Of a stretch of DNA of 64,000 bases, positions 1 through 10,077 are shown piece after piece. The notes below the pieces were generated by a model. That model saw only the letters and a program-made list of their open reading frames with translations. It was not told the origin of the DNA and did not search any database. The stretch's first letter is position 1; each line of letters opens with the position of its first letter. The stretch spans positions 3,602,343-3,666,342 of the forward strand of contig NC_035161.2 in assembly GCF_001659605.2 (NCBI RefSeq), given 5' to 3'. A program made the position numbers and the translations under genes. The stretch is from Manihot esculenta. Its lineage: Eukaryota; Streptophyta; Magnoliopsida; Malpighiales; Euphorbiaceae.

Positions 1-651
1 GAGCAGAGTTTGTAAGACCTGGCCGGGCCAGGCAAATTTTGGTTGTAAGACCTGGCTAGGCCAGGCATCCTCCCAGTGGGAATTTTGGTGGTCATGTCTA
101 TCCTTGAGATGAAATGTCTGTGATGTGATGCATTCCATGAGATCATGTTTTATAGTTCTACTCATTGGGCTTGTATAGCTCATCCCTCTCCCCTAACCCC
201 AGTTGTGCAGGTTCAGAGTCCAGAAGGGAGTCCAGCAGAGTGTAGAAGAAGAAGAGTTTTGTAATAGCTACTGTGGACATGTAATTGTAAAGAGATAGTG
301 TACAGTGTATAGACTTGTGCTTGACTTATAAGAGTTGTAATCCCTTTGTGTGTACACATGATCAGTATTTTATTTGCAGTGTATGTTTATGAGTTGTATG
401 TTTATGAGAAAACCAGGCTTAACAATATGAGGAATATCCGCCTAGAGTGGGGATATAATAGCAGAGATACAGTGCATGCACAGGTTAAGCCCTAGAGGAC
501 AGAACAGTTTTATAGTTTGACAGAAAAAGTATGATTATGTATGGGATTTCACAGGTACACAGACAAGATAGCAGGCTTACTACGGGTCCCGGCGACCTTA
601 AGTCGATCTGGATCCTAGTGCCGGTAGCAGTTCAGTTTTCGGGCTGTTACA
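1..651 (+). mobile_element. 3' part of a chromovirus-type Ty3/gypsy LTR
   Basis: The last ~80 bases (about 570-651) closely match the end of the LTR at 31987-32905. Both contain a block around CTTAAGTCGATCTG, then a GGG-rich stretch, then end in GTTACA. The LTR start lies outside the window. Just after the end, 652-673 includes TTTTATCAGAGCC, which resembles the usual plant primer-binding site for initiator tRNA-Met (TGGTATCAGAGC). The boundary therefore looks like a 5' LTR followed by a decayed primer-binding site. What follows is not the matching element's gag but Tat-lineage protease sequence, so this is a junction between two elements. Confidence 0.65.
10..69 (+). repeat. Two 25-bp direct repeats with palindromic core
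   Basis: TTGTAAGACCTGGCCGGGCC at 10 recurs at 45 with two changes; the copies are 35 bp apart. Each copy contains a palindrome of the form CCTGGCC-G-GGCCAGG. It lies inside the LTR fragment, upstream of the usual transcript region, so it could be an LTR promoter or enhancer repeat. Confidence 0.6.
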
Positions 652-663
652 AAAAATAATTTT

Positions 664-3600
664 ATCAGAGCCTCCTATCCCTTATTAGGGTTGGGAGATA
701 AAACCATGGCAATACTAAGTACCATCAACCTTCCCTTGGTACTCGGAGATGAAAAGTGTATGCGAGAGTTATATGCAGAGTTCGCGGTGGTAGATATCCC
801 ATTTGCATACAACGTGATACTCGGTCGTCTGATCTTAAACTACCACGGTATTGTTATTAATATGGGTGCTATTGTCTTAAACTTCAACTCCGGAGGGAAT
901 AGCAGCAGTCCGAGATCAGACAAAAAAGATTACGGAAATCCTGCCAGAATCTCACATAAAGCCAAAACCCACAGATCCAGTAGAGGAGGTCCAAGTAGGA
1001 AAGGAGCAAAAGATGCAGTTTGGCACTGCATTAACCGGAGAAATAAAGGTTCATTTAATAAAGTTGTTGAAGAATAGAGTAACCACTTTCGCTTTGTCTC
1101 CAAAAGATGTAATAGGTGTATACCCAGCTCTCATCACCCATAAACTATTCATTGATAAGACCGTCAAACCAGTCCAACAAAAGAAAAGGAAGTTCGCACC
1201 AGAGGGGCAGTAGGAGATCAAAGAAGAGGTTGATAAACTTCTAAGTGTAGAGTTAATAAAGAAAGTCCAGTATCTCACATGACTAGCCAACACGATCCTA
1301 GTAAAGAAAGCTAACGAAAATTAGAGGATGTGCGTGGACTTTACTGACCTAAATAAAGCATGTCCGAAAGTTCACTACCCGTTACCGTCCATTGACAGAT
1401 TAGTGGACTCGACCTTAGGGCATATAGTGGTCTCCTTCCTTGATGCTATTTTAGGATACCACCAAATCATGATGGATACCGAAAATGCAGAAAAGATTGT
1501 ATTCATAACAGATAAAGGAGTTTACTGCTACAAAGTAATACCTTTCAGATTGAACACAAGGGCAACGTACCAAAAGCTGGTGTTAGGAATCTTCAAGGAA
1601 ATGGTGGGATCAACAGTTGAGGTATACGTGGATGACATGGTAGTGAAAACTCAATCTTTGGAAGACCATCCAGAGGATATTCGAAAAGTTTTTGATGTCC
1701 TAGACAAGGCGGGTATGAAGTTGAATCCTGAAAAGTGTACTTTCAGAGTAAAAGCTGGAAAGTTTCTAGGATATATAATCTCAGAAAGTGATATAGAGGC
1801 AAACCCTGAAAAGATCAACGCCATCCAAAACATAGAAGCACCCAAAACTATTAATGAGGTACAAAGGTTGAATGGGCGGGTCATTGCCCTGGGTCGTTTC
1901 ATACCATGCTCGGCCAGAAAGTGCCTTTCCCATTCTTCAAAGCTTTGAAAGGCAAAGACAAGTTTGAATATGAAGAAGAGTGTGCAGAAACATTTGAAAG
2001 TCTAAAAACCTTCTTAACATCCCCTTCATTGCTAAGTCCGCCAGTTGAAGGCAAAATTTTATTTCTATACCTATCTGTAACAAAGAAAACAGTTTACTCA
2101 ATACTTGTTCATGAAAATAATGAGGAGCAAAGTCCAGTATACTATGCTAGCTAGGTGTTAAAGAGGGCAAATTTGAACTACTCTCCCCTCGAAAAGTTAA
2201 CATTCACAGTGCTAATATCAGCCACAAAGCTATGGCCATACTTCGAGTTATATACTATAGAAGTCAGAACAGATTACCCTTTACGAAATGTTCTACATAA
2301 GCCGGAGTTGTCAGGACGGTTATCCACCTGGGTAATAATATTGTCAGCCTATGATATCAAGTATGTTCTAAGGAAGGCCATGAAAACTTAGGTACTAGCC
2401 GACTTTGTTGCAGAGATGACTCCACCGTTAGAGCCTTCAGGGTCCTTAGAGGAGAACATAAAGGAACGAAAGGTCTAAGCATATGGAGCTTGCGAAGCTG
2501 GGGGTTCAGGAATCGGGATCCTGTTGCAATCTTAGACAGGGATAAAGTTTCGATATACGGCCAAACTCACCTTCAATGCCACCAACAATGTAGCCGAATA
2601 CGAGGTTGTAATAATAACCCTAAGAATCATCAAGAAATTAGATATACAAAAATCTATTTTTTAGTGACACACAATTGGTTGTTAATCAATGTCAGGGATA
2701 ATTTAGAATCCGAGAACCGAATCTTATCAAATACGAGGAGAAGATTTAGTCCCTGATGGACAAGATTAAAGATGGGCAGAGTAGTTGTGAACTTTGCCAG
2801 GTGACCAGAAACAACAATGAAGAGGCGGATCTTCTAGCCAAGATGGCAGTGACGAGTGAACAACACTTAACCCAACCATTTCAGTTTGAGAAATTGCACA
2901 ATCCAACAACGAAAGTGGAAGAATCCTTTCCTATAGAAGAAGGAGAACCATGGATGACGCCAATATACCAATTCTTGACACAAGATAACCGTCTAGCCGA
3001 TAAATTATCAGCCAAACAGGTAATAAGGAAGTCCTCTAAATACGCACTAATTGATGGTTGATTATACAGGAGGTCCTCTACACATCTATGATTGTGGTGT
3101 GTTATTAAGAAGGCCAGAAAATCTTAAAGGATATCCATGAAGGTGATTGCGGGAGCCACGAAGGAGCTTGAATGATTGCTCAGAAAGCATTTAGACAAGG
3201 ATACTACTGGCCGATGATAATAGAAGACACGAAACAACTTGTTTAGAGGTGTTAAAGATATCAAGTACATGCAAACATCTTAAGGATCTCGAGAGAAATG
3301 CAAGCGGCCATTGGAAGTCCCTCACCTTTCTTTCAGTAGGGATAGATATCCTTGGCCCGTTCCCTAAGTCAACCGAGTCAAGAAAGTTTGTTATCGTGGT
3401 GGTAGATCATTTTAACAAGTGGGCAGAGGTTGAGACAGTACAGTCCATCACTACCCAACAAGTGATTTTCTTCATCAGTAAAAGTATATGCACTCGATTC
3501 GAAATACCAAAGAGAGTAATCACCGATAATGAAACTCAGTTTGTAAGCACCAGGTTCAAAGACTTCTGCAAGAAATAAGAAATTGACTTTAGGTTCAGTT

Positions 3601-4159
3601 CAACCTATCACCCCCAAACCAATGGTATGACTGAGGTGATAAACATGATCATCCTACTAGGTCTGAAGAAAAAACTCAACCAAGTCAAGGGCAATTGGCT
3701 CAAAGAGTTACCCCATATGCTATGGGCATACAGAACCACCCCCAGGACAGCTACAGGAAAAACGCCCTTTTTTTTGTATACGGGGCTGAGGCAGTCATTC
3801 CCATAGAAATCCAAGTAGGCAGCTTTAGGACACAATATCTTGAGATGTCAGGAAATCCTTAAGAAAAGCAATTCAATTTGGACTAAGCAGAATTCCTGCG
3901 AGAAAATGTTGCAATCAGAATAGCGATTTACAGAAACAAGATGTTTAGAATATTCAACAGTAAGGTGAAGCCACACATCTTCAATATAGGGGATCTAGTC
4001 CTTAAAATAATAGATGTAACGGGTTATAGTGTGGGGTCTAATAAGTTGGGTGAGAATTGGAAAGGACTGTTCAGGGTCTCGAAGATTATTCACCCAGGAT
4101 CATATAAGCTAGCCAAGTTAGATAGTCAAGTCATTCCCCCATTCTTGGAACATCTGTAA
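664..4159 (+). pseudogene. Decayed pol of a Tat-lineage Ty3/gypsy retrotransposon
   Basis: Successive pieces in changing frames with stops give the order protease, reverse transcriptase, RNase H, a second RNase H, integrase. The protease end (691-890) has the FAVVDIPFAYNVILGR block. The reverse transcriptase (1328-1948) keeps the YVDDMVVK active site but lacks the usual Asp after NKACPK. RNase H follows (about 1906-2400). At 2485-2850 is a second, archaeal-type RNase H with NNVAEYE, and this dual RNase H is the hallmark of the Tat lineage. Integrase follows (about 3130-4159): a zinc-finger remnant, then core blocks GIDILGPF, VITDNETQF and the NGMTEV Glu region, then a C-terminal domain ending near EHL. 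Many stops and frameshifts (e.g. at 2152, 2389, 3059, 3577) make it non-functional. No gag is present. Confidence 0.85.
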
Positions 4160-4720
4160 TATGAGAAAGTTTTATCAATAACAAATTAACAAGGTATTTT
4201 CACATGTAGTGTTCTTAGGTAACAAGGAATAATGGGATGGCCTCCCTCAAAAAGACACTAAACAAGGCCATAAGACAGTCTCATCAGGCTAGACCATTCA
4301 GGCGTTAGTCCCACTAAGCAAGATCATAAGACAATTTTTATCAAGCCATTCGAGTATTGATCCCACTAAATAAGGTCAGGCCATAAGGCAATTTTTTATT
4401 TTTTTTTTATAAGTTTTTAAACAAAATACACTAGAAAAATATTATATATTTATATGTTCAGAAAAAATATAAAAAAATAAAATAATTCTAGAAAAAATTC
4501 ACCTCGGGAGTAGAGCCCTAAAACCCCGCCTTCAAGTAAGGAGCTCCCGTCCTCCACACCCCGGCTAACGAAATTTAGATTTGCTACTATCCAATCCATA
4601 ATATATTATATTATATACCGATCCAACTTATTTTATTAGAATACTGGATAATGTCGGACCTCTTATGATAGCATGCTACAATCCCATATATAGAATTAGC
4701 ATCGGATAGCAAGTGAGTTT
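4160..4720 (+). mobile_element. Probable 3' LTR region of the Tat-lineage element
   Basis: Directly after the integrase C-terminus lie imperfect repeats of about 60-70 bp built on CATAAGACAATTTT and CCCACTAA (about 4250-4400). A GC-richer block with CCTCGGGAGTAGAGCCC (about 4501) follows; it resembles Tat-element LTRs. The exact LTR ends could not be fixed, since no matching 5' LTR is in the window. Confidence 0.4.
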
Positions 4721-5820
4721 GTCTTATTATTAATTAGGGCAAAAAAGGGGAGAGTACAAAAGATGATCAAATATGTTTGAGTTACGAGGACAGTCTTTAG
4801 GTTTAGGTTTAGGAATAGCCCTAGGCAATAGCCATGCAGTGGTGGGATTTAGTGTTTGTAGCTTTTTTTAGTGATTTTGGAATCAGATTCTTTCTTCTCA
4901 AACTCTTGAATTGATGATTTCTTTTGTCTCTTATTATGTGTACCATTTCATTTGTAAGCTTTAAGTTACCAGAAAAAAAATGGAAATTCTCGTTTCTTTA
5001 TCTTTTATTTTCTGTTCTGAGTTTGCTTACAAATTCTCAGGGAATGTGTTGTCCTGCTTTGTTGCATGCATTCAGTAACTTTGAAAATCACCAAAGATTG
5101 ATTACTCGGATTTGACTTGACTACATTGAAAATAGAGTGTACCCTTTTACAAGTTCTTTCCCATATAAGAATAGTTTATTAATTATTAAATTAAATATTT
5201 AAATTCATTATTAAATCTCCAATTTTTTAAAAAATTTGATATTTATTTTAAAATTACTCTATTAAATATTGTTGTATTTTTAAAAAATAAAAAAAATTAT
5301 ATCAGTTTATTTTATAATTAATTAAAGAAATTAAATAGTATAAATATTTAAAATTATGTGAACTAAATAATATATATAATTAAAATTATAATGATTAAAC
5401 AATATAAATATTTAAAATAATTAATCGTTATTTAACAACTATATTTTAATAACAAATTTAAAATAAAGACAAATTAATGAATTTTTAAAAAATTAAAAAA
5501 TTTAATAAGAATGGTTTGATATTTTTTTAGTCAAAAATTTAATTTTGATATGTAGAGTAAATAATTACCGAAAATACATATTTTCTTAGTATGTGGAGAA
5601 TATTATTTAGTTTTAGTGTAATGAATCAATAATAACTGTGATTAAAAAAAAGATTGTTTTCAGAAATCTTAAATTTATTGAGTCTTAAATATTTTATTTT
5701 TTATTTTAAAGAAAATTGTTGCATAAGAACAAAACCACCTGAATATCACATGCCAAGATTCAAACCCAAAAACAAATTAGAAGATCCCTTGGTCTATAGC
5801 ATCCTCTCCTCCAGGCTCCA
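4721..5820. other. AT-rich intergenic DNA upstream of MIR319
   Basis: Mostly A/T homopolymer-rich sequence. Short open frames here (such as at 4924 and 5654) have no recognisable protein features. I see no gene. The last few hundred bases probably include upstream promoter sequence of the MIR319 gene. Confidence 0.5.
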
Positions 5821-5829
5821 CTGGATTAA

Positions 5830-5847
5830 AATATATATATATATAAA
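5830..5847 (+). promoter_or_regulatory. TATA box of the MIR319 gene
   Basis: A TATATATATATATAAAG run lies about 60 bases before the start of the microRNA stem. Transcription starting ~25-30 bases downstream would begin near 5870 and include the whole hairpin. The assignment is by position and match to the plant TATA consensus. Confidence 0.6.
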
Positions 5848-5894
5848 GACCACCTCCATTCTGCGATGATATTCAAGAAAAAAGTGCAGAGAGA

Positions 5895-6095
5895 GAGAGC
5901 ATGGGAGCTCCTTTCAGTCCAATACGGAGGGCTGATCGCAGCAAGAGCTGCCATCTCATGCACCATGGCAATACTTGACATTAAAGAAATGTTAAAATGT
6001 TAAGTTTGGCCAAGTGCATGGTGTGGGAGCAACTCCTTCTGTGCTTCGCTCACCCATTGGACTGAAGGGAGCTCCTTCATCAATCATCTTGTTCC
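5895..6095 (+). ncRNA. MIR319: MIR319 microRNA precursor hairpin
   Basis: A long imperfect stem-loop of about 190 nt. The 5' arm (from about 5903, GGGAGCTCCTTTCAGTCCAA) pairs with the 3' arm (about 6055-6080). Pairing extends up the stem through GAGCTGCCATCTCATGCACCA-like sequence (5951-5971), which pairs with TGGTGTGGGAGCAACTCC (about 6019-6036), leaving an AT-rich loop near 5980-6005. The long stem with a second conserved upper duplex is typical of MIR319/MIR159 precursors, which are processed from loop to base. miR319 guides cleavage of TCP transcription-factor mRNAs (and some MYBs) and so controls leaf growth and differentiation. The locus makes no protein. Confidence 0.93.
6057..6077 (+). 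ncRNA. MIR319: Mature miR319 (3' arm, 21 nt)
   Basis: Begins TTGGACTGAAGGGAGCTCC and ends with two T, identical to the miR319c class as I know it. It lies on the 3' arm, as in all MIR319 genes. The partner strand maps to about 5905-5924 on the 5' arm. The fifth base from the end (C rather than T) and the TTGG start separate it from miR159. Confidence 0.93.
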
Positions 6096-6099
6096 ATTA

Positions 6100-7720
6100 A
6101 TTAAATCTCTGCAAAGATTCAAACCGTAAAGCCAGGTAAGTCAAAACATTTGCTTAGCTTATGTTCAATATGTTTACTTTCATTTTTCTTTATCATGTGA
6201 AGGAGATCAGAGTCGACACTACGTTTTACAAGCTACAACGTTCATGTGCTTGCAAGTATGGCAATTTCTTCCTCTTCTGTTCTTCACAAGTTGGCATATG
6301 CACAAAGCCAAAGTCCTTAGATTTCTTCATTAATTGCCGAGAATGAGATAGACAATTATTTGCAGAAAGCTGAGAAGATCTAAACAAAGCAGTTTGGAGA
6401 TAGATCAAATGAACTTTTGTCCCTAAACCCATCATTGCACTTCCATGATCCTCTAATAAGCATATGTATTTTACTTAAATATGTAGTTTTTAGCTTTGGT
6501 TTTTACTAAATCAGGTAAAACTAAGAGGTTATGGGATATGTAGGAAGCCTAACCCAAACGATCTAAGCAAAAAGTATCCCCTCTTTCTTTCTTTGTTTTT
6601 TTTTTTGGGTCTATTAATTATGTTGTGTTTTGTTTTTAAGCAAAAGATTGATGCTAGCAAAAAGTTCATGTTAGAGACGACTATAATAAGAAATTCATAG
6701 AGCCAATATCTACCATATAGCTTTTACATCAACCTCAAAAAAATATTATTGATAAATTCAGAAAAACTTGGCATGCGACATCTAAGTATATGCACAATCT
6801 ATGCGAATTTAAAATATAATTTTGTACAATCTATGCGAATTTAAATTATAATTTTGCATAAAGACTTGGCTGCACAATCTATTTTTAACCCGATTTTTGT
6901 TTTATGAAAAAGTATTTTTTAAAAAGTATTTTTTATATATTTTTTTAACTTTTTAAGTGAAAATTTTTTTTTTAATTAAAATAAAAATTAAATTACTTTA
7001 AAAAAAAAATCTCCTATAGAAACAAGAGGAGGTCATTTTAAAAGAAATAGCTTTTTCTACTTAAAAGAAAAAAAATTATTTTCTGTCTTTAAAATAAATA
7101 AATTATTTTATTGAAAAATATTTTTAATAAAAAATTATTATTTTTAAAAAATAAATTTCCTCGGTTGAATAGCCTATTCAGGCCAAAATAAATAATTAAA
7201 CTTTTTTTGTCAACTTTGCATGAAAATGAAAAATAGGAAAATTGTTTTCAACGAGTAAACAGGGAGAGTTGTAAACAGGGACTAGGTTATAATTTCTATA
7301 GAATAATTCTATTTTCCCAGCCCCAAAAAAAAAAAAGTGGAAGAGAACTCCAAATCCTCAACTCAAGGGAGGCAATAGGCGGCTTAACATTTTCAAATTC
7401 TCACACCCAAAACCATTTGACTAAGTGCAAGAAAAGGTCGAAACTAAAAGCTAGAATAAGAGAAAGAAACAATGAAAATGACAACCCCGCCAATTGTCAA
7501 GGCCGCCACCACTACTTAAACTTATGATTTCACATCCAGAAATGCTATTATAGCCAAATTAACTAAATTTTTCCAAACACAAGACGTGAAAGCTTTCGGA
7601 TCTTACAAGATCCCTCCAACCCAAAAATTATATAAAAATTCCAATGTATCTTTCTCCTTCCCCAAATCAGCAATCACAATTAAACAAAAGCAAGCAATGA
7701 AAGGAAATCTTTTATTTCAT
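6100..7720. other. Region downstream of MIR319; little content
   Basis: A good splice donor (CCAG/GTAAGT at 6135/6136) lies 58 bases after the mature miRNA, so the primary transcript may be spliced. From about 6900 to 7200 the sequence is A/T-homopolymer-rich and resembles the low-complexity MITE-like family also seen near 46.9 kb and 59.2 kb. No protein gene is recognised. Open frames at 6161 and 7586 look accidental. Confidence 0.45.
6794..6857 (+). repeat. Tandem duplication, 32-bp unit x2
   Basis: ACAATCTATGCGAATTTAAA starts at 6794 and again at 6826. The copies are nearly identical, so this is a recent local duplication in non-coding DNA. Confidence 0.85.
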
Positions 7721-7723
7721 TAT

Positions 7724-8129
7724 CTAAGCTGCTTTCATTCCTTGGCCATCTATGTCCACATCACTGATGTTATTTGGATGTTCATTAAAGAACTGGATTA
7801 TGAGATCCAGAGGTAGTAATTTCTGGTCCCTGTACATGGACTTAAGAGATAATTTAGCACTGTGGACGATAATAATCCAAAATTAAGCAAAACACAAATA
7901 ACAGCAATGCATTAACCTAATATAACAGCTTCTCCCCTCTTCTTGAGTTCGTCTTCTAATTCTAGTCACCTGCAAGCATTAAAAAAACCAAAAAACCTCA
8001 TTTTATCTTCAATTATGCAAATTATTATTTTTATGTTCACTTGGACTTGCAAACAATTAAAAGAGCATATTTATGAACCTCCCCGGCTTTGCAAAGATCG
8101 GGAGCAGTAGAAATGCTCGCTCTTGTGCA
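7724..8129 (-). CDS. 3' exons of an unrecognised minus-strand gene
   Basis: Three exons read leftward in one open frame: 8079-8129, 7917-7969 and 7724-7859, ending in TAG at 7724-7726. Each junction has a proper donor and acceptor: GGGGAG/gttcat, cttgcag/GTGACT, ATTAG/gttaat and ccacag/TGCTAA. Lengths of 51, 53 and 136 nt keep the frame across both introns, giving about 79 residues. The peptide includes TRIRRRTQEEGR and a leucine-rich end, KLLPLDLIIQFFNEHP, with C-terminus GQGMKAA. A possible poly(A) signal (GAAATAAAAG) follows the stop. I do not recognise the family. No upstream exon or start codon was found above 8129, so it is either a truncated gene or one with distant 5' exons. Confidence 0.42.
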
Positions 8130-9102
8130 CTAATATATACCATAATGAAAGAAAATATATCCAACTTGGTGCCAAGTAATCCATTTCACAATCAGAACCA
8201 CATACATCATATATGTTTTAAACTTAAATTATTTCCTTGCTATGATTAAAAGCTAAATTATTTCCTTGCTATGATTAAAAGCTAAATTATTAAGCCATTT
8301 TCACATCCAAATGACTGCATCAATTGCATATATTACAATGACAACAAAGACAATGAGAAGAAAGTGATGTGACAATTATCATGTACAAAATATATGATTT
8401 ATCACACAATAACAAATCAGGTGGAATCTATATCCTACAGATAGAGAAATTTAATATATTTATTCATTATCCCTGTTGGAATATTAGAATCTTATTATTC
8501 TTGATTCTAACAACTTATTATTATGTAATTCCTATTATAACTACCAAGTCCCAAGGAATTAGAATTTTGCTTTGCCGAAGTCCTCAATAATAGGATCCAA
8601 TTCAATTAAGAGGCTGGTCCAAGTACACTCCTTTTTTTCTTTAAGGCATGGTAGCCCTACCAAAACACCCTTGTATGTTGCACCACACACCATAGAATTG
8701 CATAAAATTTTCATTTTTTTCTAATAAACTTTGCAACAGCTTCTCCACCAAACTAAATACTGTTGTAGCAACTTCTCTCTCTATTGTCTCCTCATGAATC
8801 ATTAAAAAAATTTCATCTCCTATTATTTCTCCCACACACCATGTTTGTTTTTAATTTTAAAAAGCCTTGCAATGTCCCCTCAACCAAAATAAATATCAAA
8901 AACATGCCATCAAAGTTGAGTCATCATATCAAATTGTTGTCCCATTAACATCTTATCATTTAAAATTCTGAATGATGAGATTGGGACCCCACAGATAGGG
9001 GCTTCTATATGAAATAGATATTTTTTAAAAAAAAAATCAAAGGTCAAAACATTCATTGATTTGAGAAAAGGGCTTTAGGCTCAGTACATCATAATTTAAA
9101 AA
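8130..9102. other. Non-coding stretch with a short tandem repeat
   Basis: AT-rich sequence without a recognised gene. The minus-strand frame at 8641-8835 has no family features. Any upstream exons of the gene ending at 7724 would have to lie here or beyond, but I could not identify them. Confidence 0.4.
8225..8292 (+). repeat. Tandem repeat, 29-bp unit, 2.3 copies
   Basis: TAAATTATTTCCTTGCTATG begins at 8225 and 8254, and a third partial copy begins at 8283. The two full copies are identical. Confidence 0.9.
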
Positions 9103-9947
9103 AGAGAAATTTACTATTTAATCCCTGTGGTATGAGAAAACTCATTAGTTGGTCCATCGGTTTTGAAAAATAAATTAAAACGCCCTAAAATTTTAAAAAA
9201 TCTATTAATTAGTCATTTCATTAATTTTAACCGTTAAATATTTTACTATTTAATCCTTGTAGCATGAAAAAAAATCATTAGTTGTCCTCTCATTTTGTAA
9301 AAATATCTATTAATTACTCTCTTCGTATTGTGAGCATTAAATTTTCTTTTACTTGTATCAATTTTGATATTAGAAAGAAACTATAAAAAAAATGTAAAAC
9401 TATATATCCAAATATTTTTTTATCAACTCATTAAATTTAGTAAAATATCATAATAATTAAATAAGATAGAGTATGCATCAAAATTGATATTTTCTTATTA
9501 ATTTTAAAAAAAATAAGCATTAAATGAAATTTGTAGCCCTTCTAATGATAAATATATTTAATAGAATATAAGTGTTATAAAATAAAAAATTTAAGCTGTA
9601 ATTTAGAATGAATTGTGAAGTTAGGGGGCTTAATGTAATAAGGCTTAATTGCAATAAGTCAAGGGCTTTATTATTACCAACAAAAAATAAGAAGAATTAA
9701 TTGTAAATTTTATTAGAGAGACCCTAGATTTTTCAAAATTTCATAAGGATCCTAATCTTTGTAAAAGTTCAAAATAGACACTAACCTTTTTGAAAATTCC
9801 AGGGGGACCCATAGAAGTGTGGCTCCACCACTGGGACTATCTAGTAGACTTTTTAAAATTTTAGACACGTTTTAATATATTTTTCAATACCGAAAGATCA
9901 ACTAACGAGTTTTTTCATATCACATGAACTAAATAGTAATTTTCTCT
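9103..9947. mobile_element. Mutator-like MITE with ~105-bp terminal inverted repeats
   Basis: The left end (AGAGAAATTTACTATTTAAT, then a block containing AAAACTCATTAGTTG and AAAATTTTAAAAA) is matched in inverse by the right end, about 9840-9947. The match runs for roughly 105 bp with scattered changes. Long terminal repeats starting GAGAAA suit Mutator-like elements. The left-end sequence occurs a second time in the same direction at about 9236-9310. I could not find a clean 9-bp target duplication. There is no transposase, so the element is non-autonomous. Confidence 0.65.
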
Positions 9948-10077
9948 AAAGGAGCTATTGAAATTCAGCTAACTCAATGACTAACATGAAGCCCAAGGCC
10001 CAAAAACAATGAAACCTAGTGCTTGCTAGAAGGAGAGATGTTTCTATGTTTCTAAGCCTCTTACATCATATAGAGCA

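Noticed and set aside
8641..8835. 64-codon minus-strand frame as upstream exon of the gene ending at 7724
   Set aside because: No donor/acceptor pair connects it in phase and the peptide shows no family features.
9093..9956. 9-bp target duplication for the Mutator-like MITE
   Set aside because: The flanking bases on the two sides do not match convincingly.
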